DNA of 33,415 bases from a virus. How positions within the stretch are numbered: the stretch's first letter is position 1; the number at the start of each line of letters is the position of its first letter. The position numbers and the translations under genes were made by a program. Location: positions 1 through 33,415 of IMG/VR virus record IMGVR_UViG_3300027759_000265; one strand, written 5' to 3'. The notes under the pieces are model-generated. The model did not search any database, had not been told where the DNA came from, and saw only the letters and a list, made by a program, of their open reading frames with translations. This document shows, piece by piece, positions 6,855 through 13,889 of the stretch.

Positions 6855-7022
6855 TTAACCTTCAACAACTACTGGACTGGACTGGGGTTCTGGTGGAACC
6901 TGTGCTTCTCCTTGTTCTTTAATTTTCATCAACAAAGGGTATACTCCACTGTTGGTTGGGATCTGTCCAAGAACCGTTAAGATTGCATTGACTTCTTCAA
7001 TGGTTAGGTTTAATTGAATCAT
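6855..7022 (-). CDS. Small phage protein, 55 aa, of the NLTxEEVNxIL type
   Basis: A 55-residue frame beginning MIQLNLTIEEVNAILTVLGQ and ending with a proline-rich tail (AQVPPEPQSSP). The first 35 residues resemble short uncharacterised proteins found in many tailed phages, with a helix after a short strand and a LGQIP turn. The start is a TAA-T-ATG junction with the upstream gene, and a strong terminator follows the stop. Confidence 0.65.
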   Translation of the reverse strand: MIQLNLTIEEVNAILTVLGQIPTNSGVYPLLMKIKEQGEAQVPPEPQSSPVVVEG

Positions 7023-7023
7023 A

Positions 7024-7248
7024 TTAGTAAGATGCGGTGCAGGTAACTTTCAGTCGGCGGCTCTTTCCGTTCTTAACTGTCTTGGTGGTAAAGACCTTGG
7101 TAAGAGAACGTTTAAAGCTGTGTACGGAAATCTGATCACTTACACTGGCAAAGAAATGCTGTCCGGGTTGGAGGGCTTTCATAGCAAGAGCCAGAGAGGG
7201 GTTGTGGTTAGGACGACCTGCGGTGTTTGTATTGATGATGTATTTCAT
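7024..7248 (-). CDS. Small basic protein, 74 aa
   Basis: I placed the start at 7248 (MKYIINTNTAGRPNHN) because the promoter at 7255-7284 overlaps the more upstream in-frame ATG and puts this ATG in the usual position. The protein is strongly basic (SFKRSLTKVF, KNGKSRRLKV) and may bind nucleic acid; the LALAMKALQPGQHFF stretch resembles a small helix-turn motif. Function unknown. Confidence 0.6.
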   Translation of the reverse strand: MKYIINTNTAGRPNHNPSLALAMKALQPGQHFFASVSDQISVHSFKRSLTKVFTTKTVKNGKSRRLKVTCTASY

Positions 7249-7254
7249 TGTGTT

Positions 7255-7284
7255 TATTATGTTGGTTTTTGAGGGGAAGGTCAC
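7255..7284 (-). promoter_or_regulatory. Bipartite promoter for the gene starting at 7248
   Basis: GTGACC-TTCCC, 12 nt, then CATAATA, with the ATG about 6-7 nt after the -10. Confidence 0.65.
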
Positions 7285-7292
7285 TTAAAATG

Positions 7293-7946
7293 TTATGCTG
7301 CGGTTTCTAGCTCGAGAGGTCTCCTGACCACTGGACGAGCGTTGAGCTTGTTTACGGCGCGTTTCTGCGCAATTTTCTTAGTAGAAACTACTGGATCTAC
7401 CACGGCAGCTCTCTGCAGAAATTCGTCGCCATTCTCTATAAACTCTTTTACTTCTTCATCTAGGATGTTGCCACTATATAGGATATTAGCAATTTCTTTA
7501 TATATGTTGAAACAACCCTCTTCAAAAAATAACATTGCTCTTTCATATCCCAAGGCTTCAACCCAGCATTGCATTTGTGAAAATTGAGGACCGAAATGAA
7601 TTATATTTCCATTATGGAAATTTCCTAACCACACCAATGTTTGGATGGCTCCTTTGACACCTTTCTTTCGTAGCATAAATTCAAAGAAGCAAGCCCTTTC
7701 TACAGGATCTTTTCTTACATACCTATTTAATTTAGTCTCATACGTTCCGTCCAAAAACACAATTGAGCGTCCTTTACCGGTTACATATTTCTTAAGAATC
7801 GAAACATTCTCATCTGTCATATAAGCTTTGCGATAGGTGGGCCAGCAAACTTTATTTTTACGAATAGCGAAAAAGGGAGAGGAAGAAAGACCTTGGCGAT
7901 TCATTCCAACTTTGCGATTAGTTCTCAGATCTTTAGAGGTTATCAT
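7293..7946 (-). CDS. Unknown protein, about 217 aa
   Basis: A basic N-terminus (TSKDLRTNRKVGMNRQGLSS) leads into an alpha/beta body with a VFLDGTYETKLNRY stretch and an acidic helix (LDEEVKEFIENGDEFLQ), and a basic C-terminal tail (KRAVNKLNARPVVRRP). Alternative starts are at 7967 and 7904. The chosen one overlaps the upstream gene by 14 nt. No family recognised. Confidence 0.55.
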   Translation of the reverse strand: MITSKDLRTNRKVGMNRQGLSSSPFFAIRKNKVCWPTYRKAYMTDENVSILKKYVTGKGRSIVFLDGTYETKLNRYVRKDPVERACFFEFMLRKKGVKGAIQTLVWLGNFHNGNIIHFGPQFSQMQCWVEALGYERAMLFFEEGCFNIYKEIANILYSGNILDEEVKEFIENGDEFLQRAAVVDPVVSTKKIAQKRAVNKLNARPVVRRPLELETAA

Positions 7947-8091
7947 AATACTTGTCTGCTTGTTCACTAATTTTTTTTACTTCTTTATTATACTCTTCTG
8001 TAGAGAGGCGACCAACTGAATATTTCATATCCACTCGATCTATCATCATCTCTACCCATCTTTCGATCTCGTCTTCAGTCTTGGGTTCCAT
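7933..8091 (-). CDS. Unknown helical protein, 52 aa
   Basis: I placed the start at 8091 (MEPKTEDEIERWVEMM), overlapping the upstream gene by 17 nt; the earlier ATG at 8151 would overlap it by 77 nt. It is a short charged helical protein. Function unknown. Confidence 0.5.
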   Translation of the reverse strand: MEPKTEDEIERWVEMMIDRVDMKYSVGRLSTEEYNKEVKKISEQADKYYDNL

Positions 8092-8341
8092 AAGCAGTTT
8101 CAATTTCTTCTCCACAATCAGCACACCATGCTTCACCTTCCCACAGGACATCTACTCTAAGATTCCAGGGACCTGCATTCATCTTAGTATCATTCACCAC
8201 AGCTCTGAAATTACCACGGACACAATCAGCACAGAGACATCCGTCATAAGACAGGAAGGTCTTGGGATAAGCTCCAGGCCATGTGAAGGGTTGGCGAAGG
8301 GCTTCCTTAACTGCTTCCACTCTCTTGTTCTTTTTCATCAT
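8075..8341 (-). CDS. Phage zinc-binding protein, 88 aa
   Basis: Two cysteine pairs, CLCADC in the middle and CADCGEEIE near the end, frame a beta-rich segment (GPWNLRVDVLWEGEAWCADC). The overall pattern (GAYPKTFLSYDGCLCADCVR) is like zinc-ribbon proteins of unknown function carried by many tailed phages. It is first in its operon, driven by the promoter at 8347-8376. Whether translation starts at the first or second of two consecutive ATGs is open. Confidence 0.65.
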   Translation of the reverse strand: MMKKNKRVEAVKEALRQPFTWPGAYPKTFLSYDGCLCADCVRGNFRAVVNDTKMNAGPWNLRVDVLWEGEAWCADCGEEIETAYGTQD

Positions 8342-8346
8342 GTAAT

Positions 8347-8376
8347 AATATTAGAGGAAGCTGCGGGGAACTTCAC
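8347..8376 (-). promoter_or_regulatory. Bipartite promoter for the gene starting at 8341
   Basis: GTGAAG-TTCCC, 12 nt, TAATAT, then ATG 6 nt after the -10. It shares a 50-nt intergenic region with the divergent dehydrogenase gene. Confidence 0.7.
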
Positions 8377-8378
8377 GA

Positions 8379-8386
8379 ATAAATAT
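8379..8386 (+). promoter_or_regulatory. Late-type ATAAATAT box upstream of the UDP-glucose dehydrogenase gene
   Basis: The box lies 4 nt before the ATG. It resembles the T4 late promoter core TATAAATA, and the same box precedes virion-type genes in this window. Confidence 0.5.
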
Positions 8387-8390
8387 CATC

Positions 8391-9695
8391 ATGAATATTT
8401 GTATTATAGGGACTGGTTATGTGGGTCTTGTATCAGGTGCTTGCTTTGCTGAAAAGGGACATCATGTGGTGTGTGTAGATACTAATAAGAAAAAAATAAA
8501 GATGTTACAGCAAGGAGAGATTCCAATATATGAGCCTGGTTTGGAAGAACTTGTTAAAAAGAATGTATTAAATCATCGCCTAAGTTTTACTGATTCTCTA
8601 GAAAAGGGAATAGCTGATAGTTTAATAATATTCATAGCAGTGCCGACTCCTCCTCAGGCTGATGGTGGAGTGGATCTAACCTACATCGAACAAGTGTCTA
8701 GAGAAATTGCAGGAGTAATAGAACCTAGAAAATATAGAGTAATTGTAGATAAGTCTACTGTTCCGGTAAAGACTGGAGATAGGGTTAAAGATACTATTCT
8801 TAGATATAACAAAGAAGCTGATATAGATGTAGTGTCTAATCCGGAATTTCTTAGAGAAGGATGTGCTATAGAAGATTTAATGAATCCAGATCGAATAGTT
8901 ATAGGATCTTCTTCCTCTACTGCTATAGGATTTATGAAGGAGTTGTACAAACCCTTTAATGCACCTATTATAGTAACAGATACAAATTCTGCTGAATTAA
9001 TTAAACATGCAGCCAATTCTTTTTTATCTCTTAAGATCTCTTACATTAACGCTGTTGCAGCTGTATGCGAAGCCAGTGGGGCTGATATAGAAAAGGTGGC
9101 AGATGGAATGGGTGCAGACAAACGCATAGGCAGAAACTTTTTAAATGCTGGACTAGGTTACGGAGGTTCTTGTTTTCCTAAAGATGTAAAGGCATTTATT
9201 GCTATTGCAGAAGAATTAGGAACTCCTTTTAACCTTCTTAAAGAAGTAGAACAAATAAATTCAAATCAATTAGAAAGATTTATAAAAAAAATTAAAGACT
9301 CTCTATGGGTTTTAAAGAATAAACCTATCGCTGTGTGGGGTTTAACATTTAAGCCAGATACAGATGATGTGCGCAACTCTGTTGCAATACAGCTTATTAA
9401 CAGATTAACAGAAGAAGGTGCCATAGTGACTGCTTATGATCCTAAAGGAATGCAAAATGTTATTGAATATAAATTATTGAATCCTCTTGTTAGACTAGCA
9501 GACTCCGCTGTGGAAGCCGTAATAGGTGCTGAGGCGTTATTAATAGCAACTGAATGGAAAGAATTTGCAAAACAAGATTTTTATAAAATAAAATCTATTA
9601 TGCACACTCCACTTCTTTTTGATGGACGAAATCTTTTAGATCCACCCACTATGAAGAATATTGGGTTTGAATATTACGGAGTAGGACGAAATTGA
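8391..9695 (+). CDS. ugd: UDP-glucose 6-dehydrogenase
   Basis: This 434-aa enzyme, of normal family length, would oxidise UDP-glucose to UDP-glucuronate with two NAD+. Visible features are the N-terminal Rossmann motif GTGYVGLVSGACFA (7-20), the AVPTPP loop (83-88), the NPEFLREG motif (150-157), ELIKHAANSF with the conserved Lys205, and the catalytic GYGGSCFPKD with Cys261. The C-terminal NAD/UDP-binding domain carries WGLTFKPDTDDVRNS. It starts after a late-type box and converges with rmlB at its 3' end. In phage it may serve modification of the host surface or of phage glycans; that use is inferred. Confidence 0.95.
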   Translation: MNICIIGTGYVGLVSGACFAEKGHHVVCVDTNKKKIKMLQQGEIPIYEPGLEELVKKNVLNHRLSFTDSLEKGIADSLIIFIAVPTPPQADGGVDLTYIEQVSREIAGVIEPRKYRVIVDKSTVPVKTGDRVKDTILRYNKEADIDVVSNPEFLREGCAIEDLMNPDRIVIGSSSSTAIGFMKELYKPFNAPIIVTDTNSAELIKHAANSFLSLKISYINAVAAVCEASGADIEKVADGMGADKRIGRNFLNAGLGYGGSCFPKDVKAFIAIAEELGTPFNLLKEVEQINSNQLERFIKKIKDSLWVLKNKPIAVWGLTFKPDTDDVRNSVAIQLINRLTEEGAIVTAYDPKGMQNVIEYKLLNPLVRLADSAVEAVIGAEALLIATEWKEFAKQDFYKIKSIMHTPLLFDGRNLLDPPTMKNIGFEYYGVGRN

Positions 9696-9749
9696 TTTTT
9701 AACTCCAAATTTAGGAAGTGTCTTAAAGAAAAATGAAAAGAATTGTTAA

Positions 9750-10691
9750 TTATTTTTCAATAGTGTAAAATTCTATAGTCTTTTTTAATCCTTCAATAAA
9801 ATTAGTTTTAGGAGTCCATCCCAATTCATTTTTAATCTTGCTGAAATCTATAGCATATCGAAAATCATGACCCTTGCGATCTTCTACAAATTCTATTACA
9901 TCTGATACATTAACTTCCATTAGATTACATATCTCTGTAAGAATTTGAATATTATTTCTTTCACAGTCACCTCCGACATTATAGGTGTTACCCTCCAATC
10001 CATTTAGTAAGATTTCCCATATGGCTTCACAATGATCAGAAACATATAACCAATCTCTAATATTCTGTCCATTGCCATAAACAGGAACCTTGATACCTTT
10101 CTTAATATTTTGAATAATTTTAGGAATTAATTTTTCTTTATGTTGGCAAGGGCCGTAATTGTTTGAACAATTGGATATAGTGGTTGGTAATTTATAGGTA
10201 TGATGATAAGCATTGACCAAGTGATCACTAGATGCTTTAGAAGCAGAATAAGGAGACCTCGGATCATACGGAGTTGTTTCTGAAAAATAACCAAACTCAC
10301 CCAAAGAACCATAAACTTCATCTGTGGAGACATGATGAAATCTCTTTAAATTTTTATGAAACCTAGCAGCTTCTAATAAAGAAAAAGTTCCAACCACATT
10401 GGTTCTTATAAATTCCTTAGGAGATTTTATACTATTATCTACATGACTCTCTGCCGCAAAATGCACAATATGTGTTATGTTATAATTTACTAAGAAAGCA
10501 GCCATTGCTGTGGAGTCTGTTATATTAATATCAAAATGTTTAATCTTTTCATTAGCTTCGACATTGTTTTTATCTGCTGCATATGTCATTAAATCTATAT
10601 TAATTATGTGATTAACTTCTGGCTTATTTGCTATTAAATTGATAAAATTGCTTCCTATAAAGCCACAACCTCCGGTCACCATTATATTCAT
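9750..10691 (-). CDS. rmlB: dTDP-glucose 4,6-dehydratase
   Basis: A 313-aa extended short-chain dehydrogenase with GGCGFIGSNF (7-16) for NAD binding, the family-defining TDE triad in VSTDEVYGS (T123-D124-E125) and the catalytic YxxxK (Y148, K152) in SPYSASKASSDH. It would convert dTDP-glucose to dTDP-4-keto-6-deoxyglucose, the precursor of rhamnose and related deoxysugars. RmlC is encoded 2.7 kb away on the same strand; RmlA and RmlD are not in the window. Family assignment is firm; the substrate being dTDP- rather than UDP- or CDP-glucose is the most likely reading. Confidence 0.93.
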   Translation of the reverse strand: MNIMVTGGCGFIGSNFINLIANKPEVNHIINIDLMTYAADKNNVEANEKIKHFDINITDSTAMAAFLVNYNITHIVHFAAESHVDNSIKSPKEFIRTNVVGTFSLLEAARFHKNLKRFHHVSTDEVYGSLGEFGYFSETTPYDPRSPYSASKASSDHLVNAYHHTYKLPTTISNCSNNYGPCQHKEKLIPKIIQNIKKGIKVPVYGNGQNIRDWLYVSDHCEAIWEILLNGLEGNTYNVGGDCERNNIQILTEICNLMEVNVSDVIEFVEDRKGHDFRYAIDFSKIKNELGWTPKTNFIEGLKKTIEFYTIEK

Positions 10692-10723
10692 ACCAAAACT
10701 TATTCTTAAAGGGAATCAAATAA

Positions 10724-10761
10724 CAAAAAAAAACACTCTAACAAACAAAGTGTTAGAGTGT
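10724..10761 (-). terminator. Rho-independent terminator
   Basis: A 10-bp perfect stem, ACACTCTAAC with its complement and a 9-nt loop, is followed on the minus strand by nine T residues. It ends the transcript of the membrane protein gene at 10785-11021 and separates it from rmlB. Confidence 0.8.
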
Positions 10762-10784
10762 CTAATTAAGTTATTGATTATAGA

Positions 10785-11021
10785 TTATTTAGATTTCCAT
10801 AACTGAGAGGATCCAAACAAAAGATGTGATAAAACAACTAATCTAAATGTCTGAAAATAGGTTATCTCTTTAAGTCCTAAAAGTTCTGGAAGAGTGGTGT
10901 TCCATAAATCCATTACACACCGAATAATTAAACCAAAAAATATAATTAATATAACTATTAAAATAAAAAGAGGACGCTTCTTTAATTGTGGTTTTTTAAC
11001 TAGATCATTTTCTGGATTCAT
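10785..11021 (-). CDS. Small membrane protein, 78 aa
   Basis: A basic N-terminus (VKKPQLKKRP) precedes a strong membrane helix (LFILIVILIIFFGLII), giving a protein likely anchored in the inner membrane. The C-terminal half is amphipathic (FQTFRLVVLSHLLFG). It overlaps the upstream coiled-coil gene by 17 nt, so the two may be translated together and could interact; such a pair is also what a spanin- or anchor-type module could look like, but there is no specific support. Confidence 0.6.
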   Translation of the reverse strand: MNPENDLVKKPQLKKRPLFILIVILIIFFGLIIRCVMDLWNTTLPELLGLKEITYFQTFRLVVLSHLLFGSSQLWKSK

Positions 11022-11535
11022 GTGGATTTAGAGGGGCAGAAATCCAAGACGACCCTGGAGGTGAAACCTTTTTGACAGATTTAAACAGATCAGATGTGAG
11101 AGTGTGGAGTACTGGATCTCCAAAGTCTTGAGGCCAAAGTGGCGGACAATGATCTTTCATACCAGAAAGATGCTCTGGAGTAAGTGCTTTAACACTTTCC
11201 GTGCCGAGACTCGGAAGAAAACAACGGGCATCTGGATATACCGGAGTTAACATCTGTGCTTCTTCAGGAGACAGGGGTTTCTGACTCCAAGAAACAGATC
11301 CGGTATAGTGATCTGTAATTTCCGGTAAGGAGGATTGTTTCAATCTATTAGAGAGTTCTCTTAAAACATCTAATTTAATATTGATTACATTTTGAGCTTC
11401 CTTGAGTTCGTTTTGTTCTCTTTTTAATGCTTCTATTCGTATATCTGCGGATCTTATAAGTGTTGATTTGGTAACGAGTTGCTGATTGAGGCTCTTTTTA
11501 TATTGTTCAATAACTGTGTCTGGTGTTTGTTTCAT
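11005..11535 (-). CDS. Coiled-coil protein, 176 aa, unknown
   Basis: Residues about 8-72 form a long charged coiled coil (SADIRIEALKREQNELKEAQ, then NVINIKLDVLRELSNRLKQ). The rest is a proline-rich, less ordered region (SQKPLSPEEAQMLTPVYPDA). Its start overlaps the stop of the upstream 56-aa gene (ATGA). No family recognised. Confidence 0.6.
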   Translation of the reverse strand: MKQTPDTVIEQYKKSLNQQLVTKSTLIRSADIRIEALKREQNELKEAQNVINIKLDVLRELSNRLKQSSLPEITDHYTGSVSWSQKPLSPEEAQMLTPVYPDARCFLPSLGTESVKALTPEHLSGMKDHCPPLWPQDFGDPVLHTLTSDLFKSVKKVSPPGSSWISAPLNPHESRK

Positions 11536-11702
11536 AAATTAATTTCAACGGTGAGGCTTTTGATGAGATATTCTAAAGCTTCTTTACGAGAAATGTTGTA
11601 ATTGTTTTTGTCCTCTGATACTTTGTTTATTGTTTCTATACACTTAGCAACTGTGGCTTCCAACATTCTATAATCACTTTTTTGAAAAATAGTTTGTCTC
11701 AT
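11532..11702 (-). CDS. Small helical protein, 56 aa
   Basis: A complete 56-residue frame (MRQTIFQKSDYRMLEATVAK) ending SRKEALEYLIKSLTVEINL. It is coupled to the next gene by an ATGA overlap. Function unknown. Confidence 0.5.
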   Translation of the reverse strand: MRQTIFQKSDYRMLEATVAKCIETINKVSEDKNNYNISRKEALEYLIKSLTVEINL

Positions 11703-11704
11703 AA

Positions 11705-11842
11705 TTAATTAATCAAAAGGATAACCAATCCCATAAGATGCACAACAAAAACAACCATCCATATAAAAAAGAGATCTGTATATCGGCGCCACCAAGGATT
11801 CTCTTTTAAAAATGCTGGATTAATATCAAAGCGGTTATACAT
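11705..11842 (-). CDS. Small membrane protein, 45 aa
   Basis: A 45-residue frame with a basic cytosolic start (MYNRFDINPAFLKENPWWRR) and a C-terminal membrane helix (FFIWMVVFVVHLMGLVILLI). Its start overlaps the preceding gene by 8 nt, and the next gene starts just before its stop. Function unknown. Confidence 0.5.
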   Translation of the reverse strand: MYNRFDINPAFLKENPWWRRYTDLFFIWMVVFVVHLMGLVILLIN

Positions 11843-12071
11843 CCTGGAGGAAAGAAGTTAGTTGTTTATAAAAACCAACTCCAAGAGGGAGGGTATCAAT
11901 ATTAAAGATTGGTCCATTGCTATCATCTAATTGCATTGAATGAGTTTCGTAATCAATGCGATGAAGGGTGCGAAGGATTGTCTGGCCAGATCCTGGATAA
12001 TTTAAATCTGGCCAATTAATTTTAGAATTGTTGCTGACTACTTGGTTACTCACTACAAGAATTGTGCTCAT
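11835..12071 (-). CDS. Unknown protein, 78 aa
   Basis: A beta-rich soluble protein (MSTILVVSNQVVSNNSKINW) ending in a short helix (FYKQLTSFLQDV). It overlaps its upstream neighbour by 4 nt and its downstream neighbour by 8 nt. No family recognised. Confidence 0.55.
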   Translation of the reverse strand: MSTILVVSNQVVSNNSKINWPDLNYPGSGQTILRTLHRIDYETHSMQLDDSNGPIFNIDTLPLGVGFYKQLTSFLQDV

Positions 12072-12304
12072 ATTTTTTTATATTTTAAATCAATTAAACC
12101 AAAATTACACCCTGAATTTGTTATTTTAGAAGTAATTTCTTCTATACCTCTTTTAATATTGTCTCTGTAATCTAAAACAATATTAATATCTGACAATACT
12201 TTTTCCTTTTTGAGGAGAAGGTTCTCCAATTGATTAGTTTCCCAATCTAATTCATCTTGAAGATCTTCAAGCCGAATTTTTAATTTCAGAGCGGAATGTT
12301 TCAT
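12068..12304 (-). CDS. Small coiled-coil protein, 78 aa
   Basis: Residues 5-60 are predicted coiled coil (KLKIRLEDLQDELDWETNQL, then ENLLLKKEKVLSDI). It overlaps the upstream gene by 38 nt in another frame and the next by 4 nt. It is one of three short coiled-coil proteins in this operon. Function unknown. Confidence 0.55.
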   Translation of the reverse strand: MKHSALKLKIRLEDLQDELDWETNQLENLLLKKEKVLSDINIVLDYRDNIKRGIEEITSKITNSGCNFGLIDLKYKKI

Positions 12305-12506
12305 CTGGCAAAAATGTTTTTCTATCCAGGCGTTCTATAATAGCAGTTAGTATACGAATATCATTAAGTTCTTTGTAATCAATAAGGGAATCTGAATCAA
12401 TCAAACGAATAATTTTATTGACTTTGGCATTTATGGAATGAAGAGAATCTTTAATGCTATTTTGGTTTTCCTTAAATACATCTGGAATCATAAATTTATT
12501 CATCAT
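12267..12506 (-). CDS. Unknown helical protein, 79 aa
   Basis: A helical protein (NSIKDSLHSINAKVNKIIRL, then DSLIDYKELNDIRILTAIIE). The initial MMNKFM offers several starts; the first overlaps the 25-aa gene upstream. Function unknown. Confidence 0.5.
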   Translation of the reverse strand: MMNKFMIPDVFKENQNSIKDSLHSINAKVNKIIRLIDSDSLIDYKELNDIRILTAIIERLDRKTFLPDETFRSEIKNSA

Positions 12507-12573
12507 TACTAGAAACGAGGTACCCTAATGTTATTACTGCTACAACAACTGAAATAATATTAAACACATTCAT
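12496..12573 (-). CDS. Tiny membrane peptide, 25 aa
   Basis: A 26-codon frame consisting of one hydrophobic helix (FNIISVVVAVITLGYLVSS). It fills the gap between two genes, starts 9 nt after the upstream stop, and ends inside the next start region. The size makes it uncertain. Confidence 0.4.
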   Translation of the reverse strand: MNVFNIISVVVAVITLGYLVSSNDE

Positions 12574-12581
12574 ATAATTTA

Positions 12582-12779
12582 TTAATCTTCAGGGTAGAGA
12601 ACACTCCATTCATCTCCAACAATTCCAGTCAAAAGAAATTCCCTATCATCTGCAGATAAATCCGGAAACGCATTATGGATCAATTCTCCAGATTCCCAAC
12701 GTTTTACTTGTTCTTCCGTAACTGGCAATTCTTTGGAATGAACAATACCAGACACCATAGAGCGCTTATTAACAATCAT
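12582..12779 (-). CDS. Conserved phage protein, 65 aa
   Basis: The start at 12779 (MIVNKRSMVSGIVHSKELPV) forms the TAA-T-ATG junction with the upstream stop at 12781. An in-frame ATG at 12872 would overlap that gene by 92 nt and is rejected. The pattern VTEEQVKRWESGELIHNAFP followed by LSADDREFLLTGIVGDEW is one I recognise from short uncharacterised proteins common in tailed phages. Function unknown. Confidence 0.7.
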   Translation of the reverse strand: MIVNKRSMVSGIVHSKELPVTEEQVKRWESGELIHNAFPDLSADDREFLLTGIVGDEWSVLYPED

Positions 12780-12780
12780 A

Positions 12781-12969
12781 TTATTCTTGGCTAATGTAAT
12801 TTTCGATTTTACTAACTGTGCGTTTAAAATAAGCATCAAATTCTCCCTCGAGAACTCGAATTTCAGCTGCACTTAGATCTTCCATAGTTCGGGTTAAGGA
12901 AACATTTCCTCGCTTCTCATACAGTTCGTCTAACAGGTTAAGTACTACAGTTTTGGTTTCTCGGTTCAT
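12781..12969 (-). CDS. Unknown helical protein, 62 aa
   Basis: A charged helical protein (LLDELYEKRGNVSLTRTMED). It is the first gene after the promoter at 12978-13008 and is coupled to the 65-aa gene that follows. Function unknown. Confidence 0.6.
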   Translation of the reverse strand: MNRETKTVVLNLLDELYEKRGNVSLTRTMEDLSAAEIRVLEGEFDAYFKRTVSKIENYISQE

Positions 12970-12977
12970 TATTCTTT

Positions 12978-13008
12978 TATATTAGGTTAAGTTGCTGGGA
13001 ACCTCCCG
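12978..13008 (-). promoter_or_regulatory. Bipartite promoter for the gene starting at 12969
   Basis: GGGAGG-TTCCC, 12 nt, TAATAT, with the ATG 9 nt after the -10. Confidence 0.7.
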
Positions 13009-13020
13009 GGGATTTTCTGA

Positions 13021-13350
13021 TTACCAATCAAATTTGAACAGAACTGTCTCATCTGTATTAATCTCAAAATGTTTTAAAAACAATTCATTAAATTCGTTAA
13101 TTAAGGAATAATGTTTTTCATCAAAATAATCCATACAGTCTTCTACACAATAAGCAACAATGTTGCCTTCTTGGAAATAACTTCTTTCATCTGTAAAGGC
13201 ACCCCATATATCATCTGCCCACTTAGATCTTTCTTTGCCTGGTGCATCTGGATATGGTAATTCAAATTTCTTTCCTTCAACAAATGCTAGATATTCTATA
13301 AGATTTATAAAATCTATGATCCTACGAACTTCAATTATTGGTTTATTCAT
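13021..13350 (-). CDS. Unknown acidic protein, 109 aa
   Basis: A soluble acidic protein (RRIIDFINLIEYLAFVEGKK, later WADDIWGAFTDERSYFQEG). It lies 8 nt after rmlC on the same strand, so is likely co-transcribed with rmlC and tilS. No family recognised. Confidence 0.6.
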   Translation of the reverse strand: MNKPIIEVRRIIDFINLIEYLAFVEGKKFELPYPDAPGKERSKWADDIWGAFTDERSYFQEGNIVAYCVEDCMDYFDEKHYSLINEFNELFLKHFEINTDETVLFKFDW

Positions 13351-13358
13351 ATTTTGTT

Positions 13359-13889
13359 TTAATCAAATAGATCTGCTTTTGATAAAAAAGGGGCTTCTAA
13401 GTCTTTTTGAGAAAGTATTGCCAAATCTAAATTAGGCCAGGCTATGCCTAGTTGTTCATCATTCCAACGGATAGATCTGTCATATTCTTTATACCAATAT
13501 TCTGTGGTTTTATAAAGCACCTGAGTGTTATCTTCTAGTGCCATGAATGCATGTGCAAAACCTGGTGGTACCCATAATTGTTTTCCATTATCTGCTGTCA
13601 ACTCTACTGAAACCCATTGTTCAAAAGTAGGAGAAGACTTTCTGATGTCCACCGCAACGTCTAGGATAGATCCGGCCACAACTCGAACAAGTTTGCCTTG
13701 TGGTTTAACTAATTGATAATGTAACCCCCTCACTACATTTTTAGAGGAACAAGAATGGTTATCTTGAACAAATGTATATTCCTTAAAATATTTTTGATTA
13801 AAGCTTTCAAAAAAGAATCCTCTTTCATCTTGAAAACGTTTTGGAGTATATATTTTTACTTCCGGCAAAAGGGTTTCTTCTATGTACAT
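13359..13889 (-). CDS. rmlC: dTDP-4-dehydrorhamnose 3,5-epimerase
   Basis: This 176-aa cupin-fold protein of normal length contains the family signatures RFQDERGFFFESF (18-30), VVRGLHYQ with the catalytic His57, and WVPPGFAHAF (106-115); a tyrosine near residue 131 (TTEYW) is the expected second catalytic residue. It would convert the RmlB product to dTDP-4-keto-rhamnose, forming a partial deoxysugar pathway with rmlB. It overlaps tilS by 10 nt, an odd partnership that suggests a shared transcript rather than a shared pathway. Confidence 0.94.
   Translation of the reverse strand: MYIEETLLPEVKIYTPKRFQDERGFFFESFNQKYFKEYTFVQDNHSCSSKNVVRGLHYQLVKPQGKLVRVVAGSILDVAVDIRKSSPTFEQWVSVELTADNGKQLWVPPGFAHAFMALEDNTQVLYKTTEYWYKEYDRSIRWNDEQLGIAWPNLDLAILSQKDLEAPFLSKADLFD

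Noticed and set aside
7952-8452. A 166-codon plus-strand frame
   Set aside because: It is antisense to the zinc-binding protein gene and its neighbour, and overlaps the start of ugd in another frame.
10699-10722. TTCCC followed by AT-rich sequence upstream of rmlB as a promoter-family copy
   Set aside because: The TTCCC is present, but 12 nt later there is no TAATAT-like box, so it does not meet the pattern.
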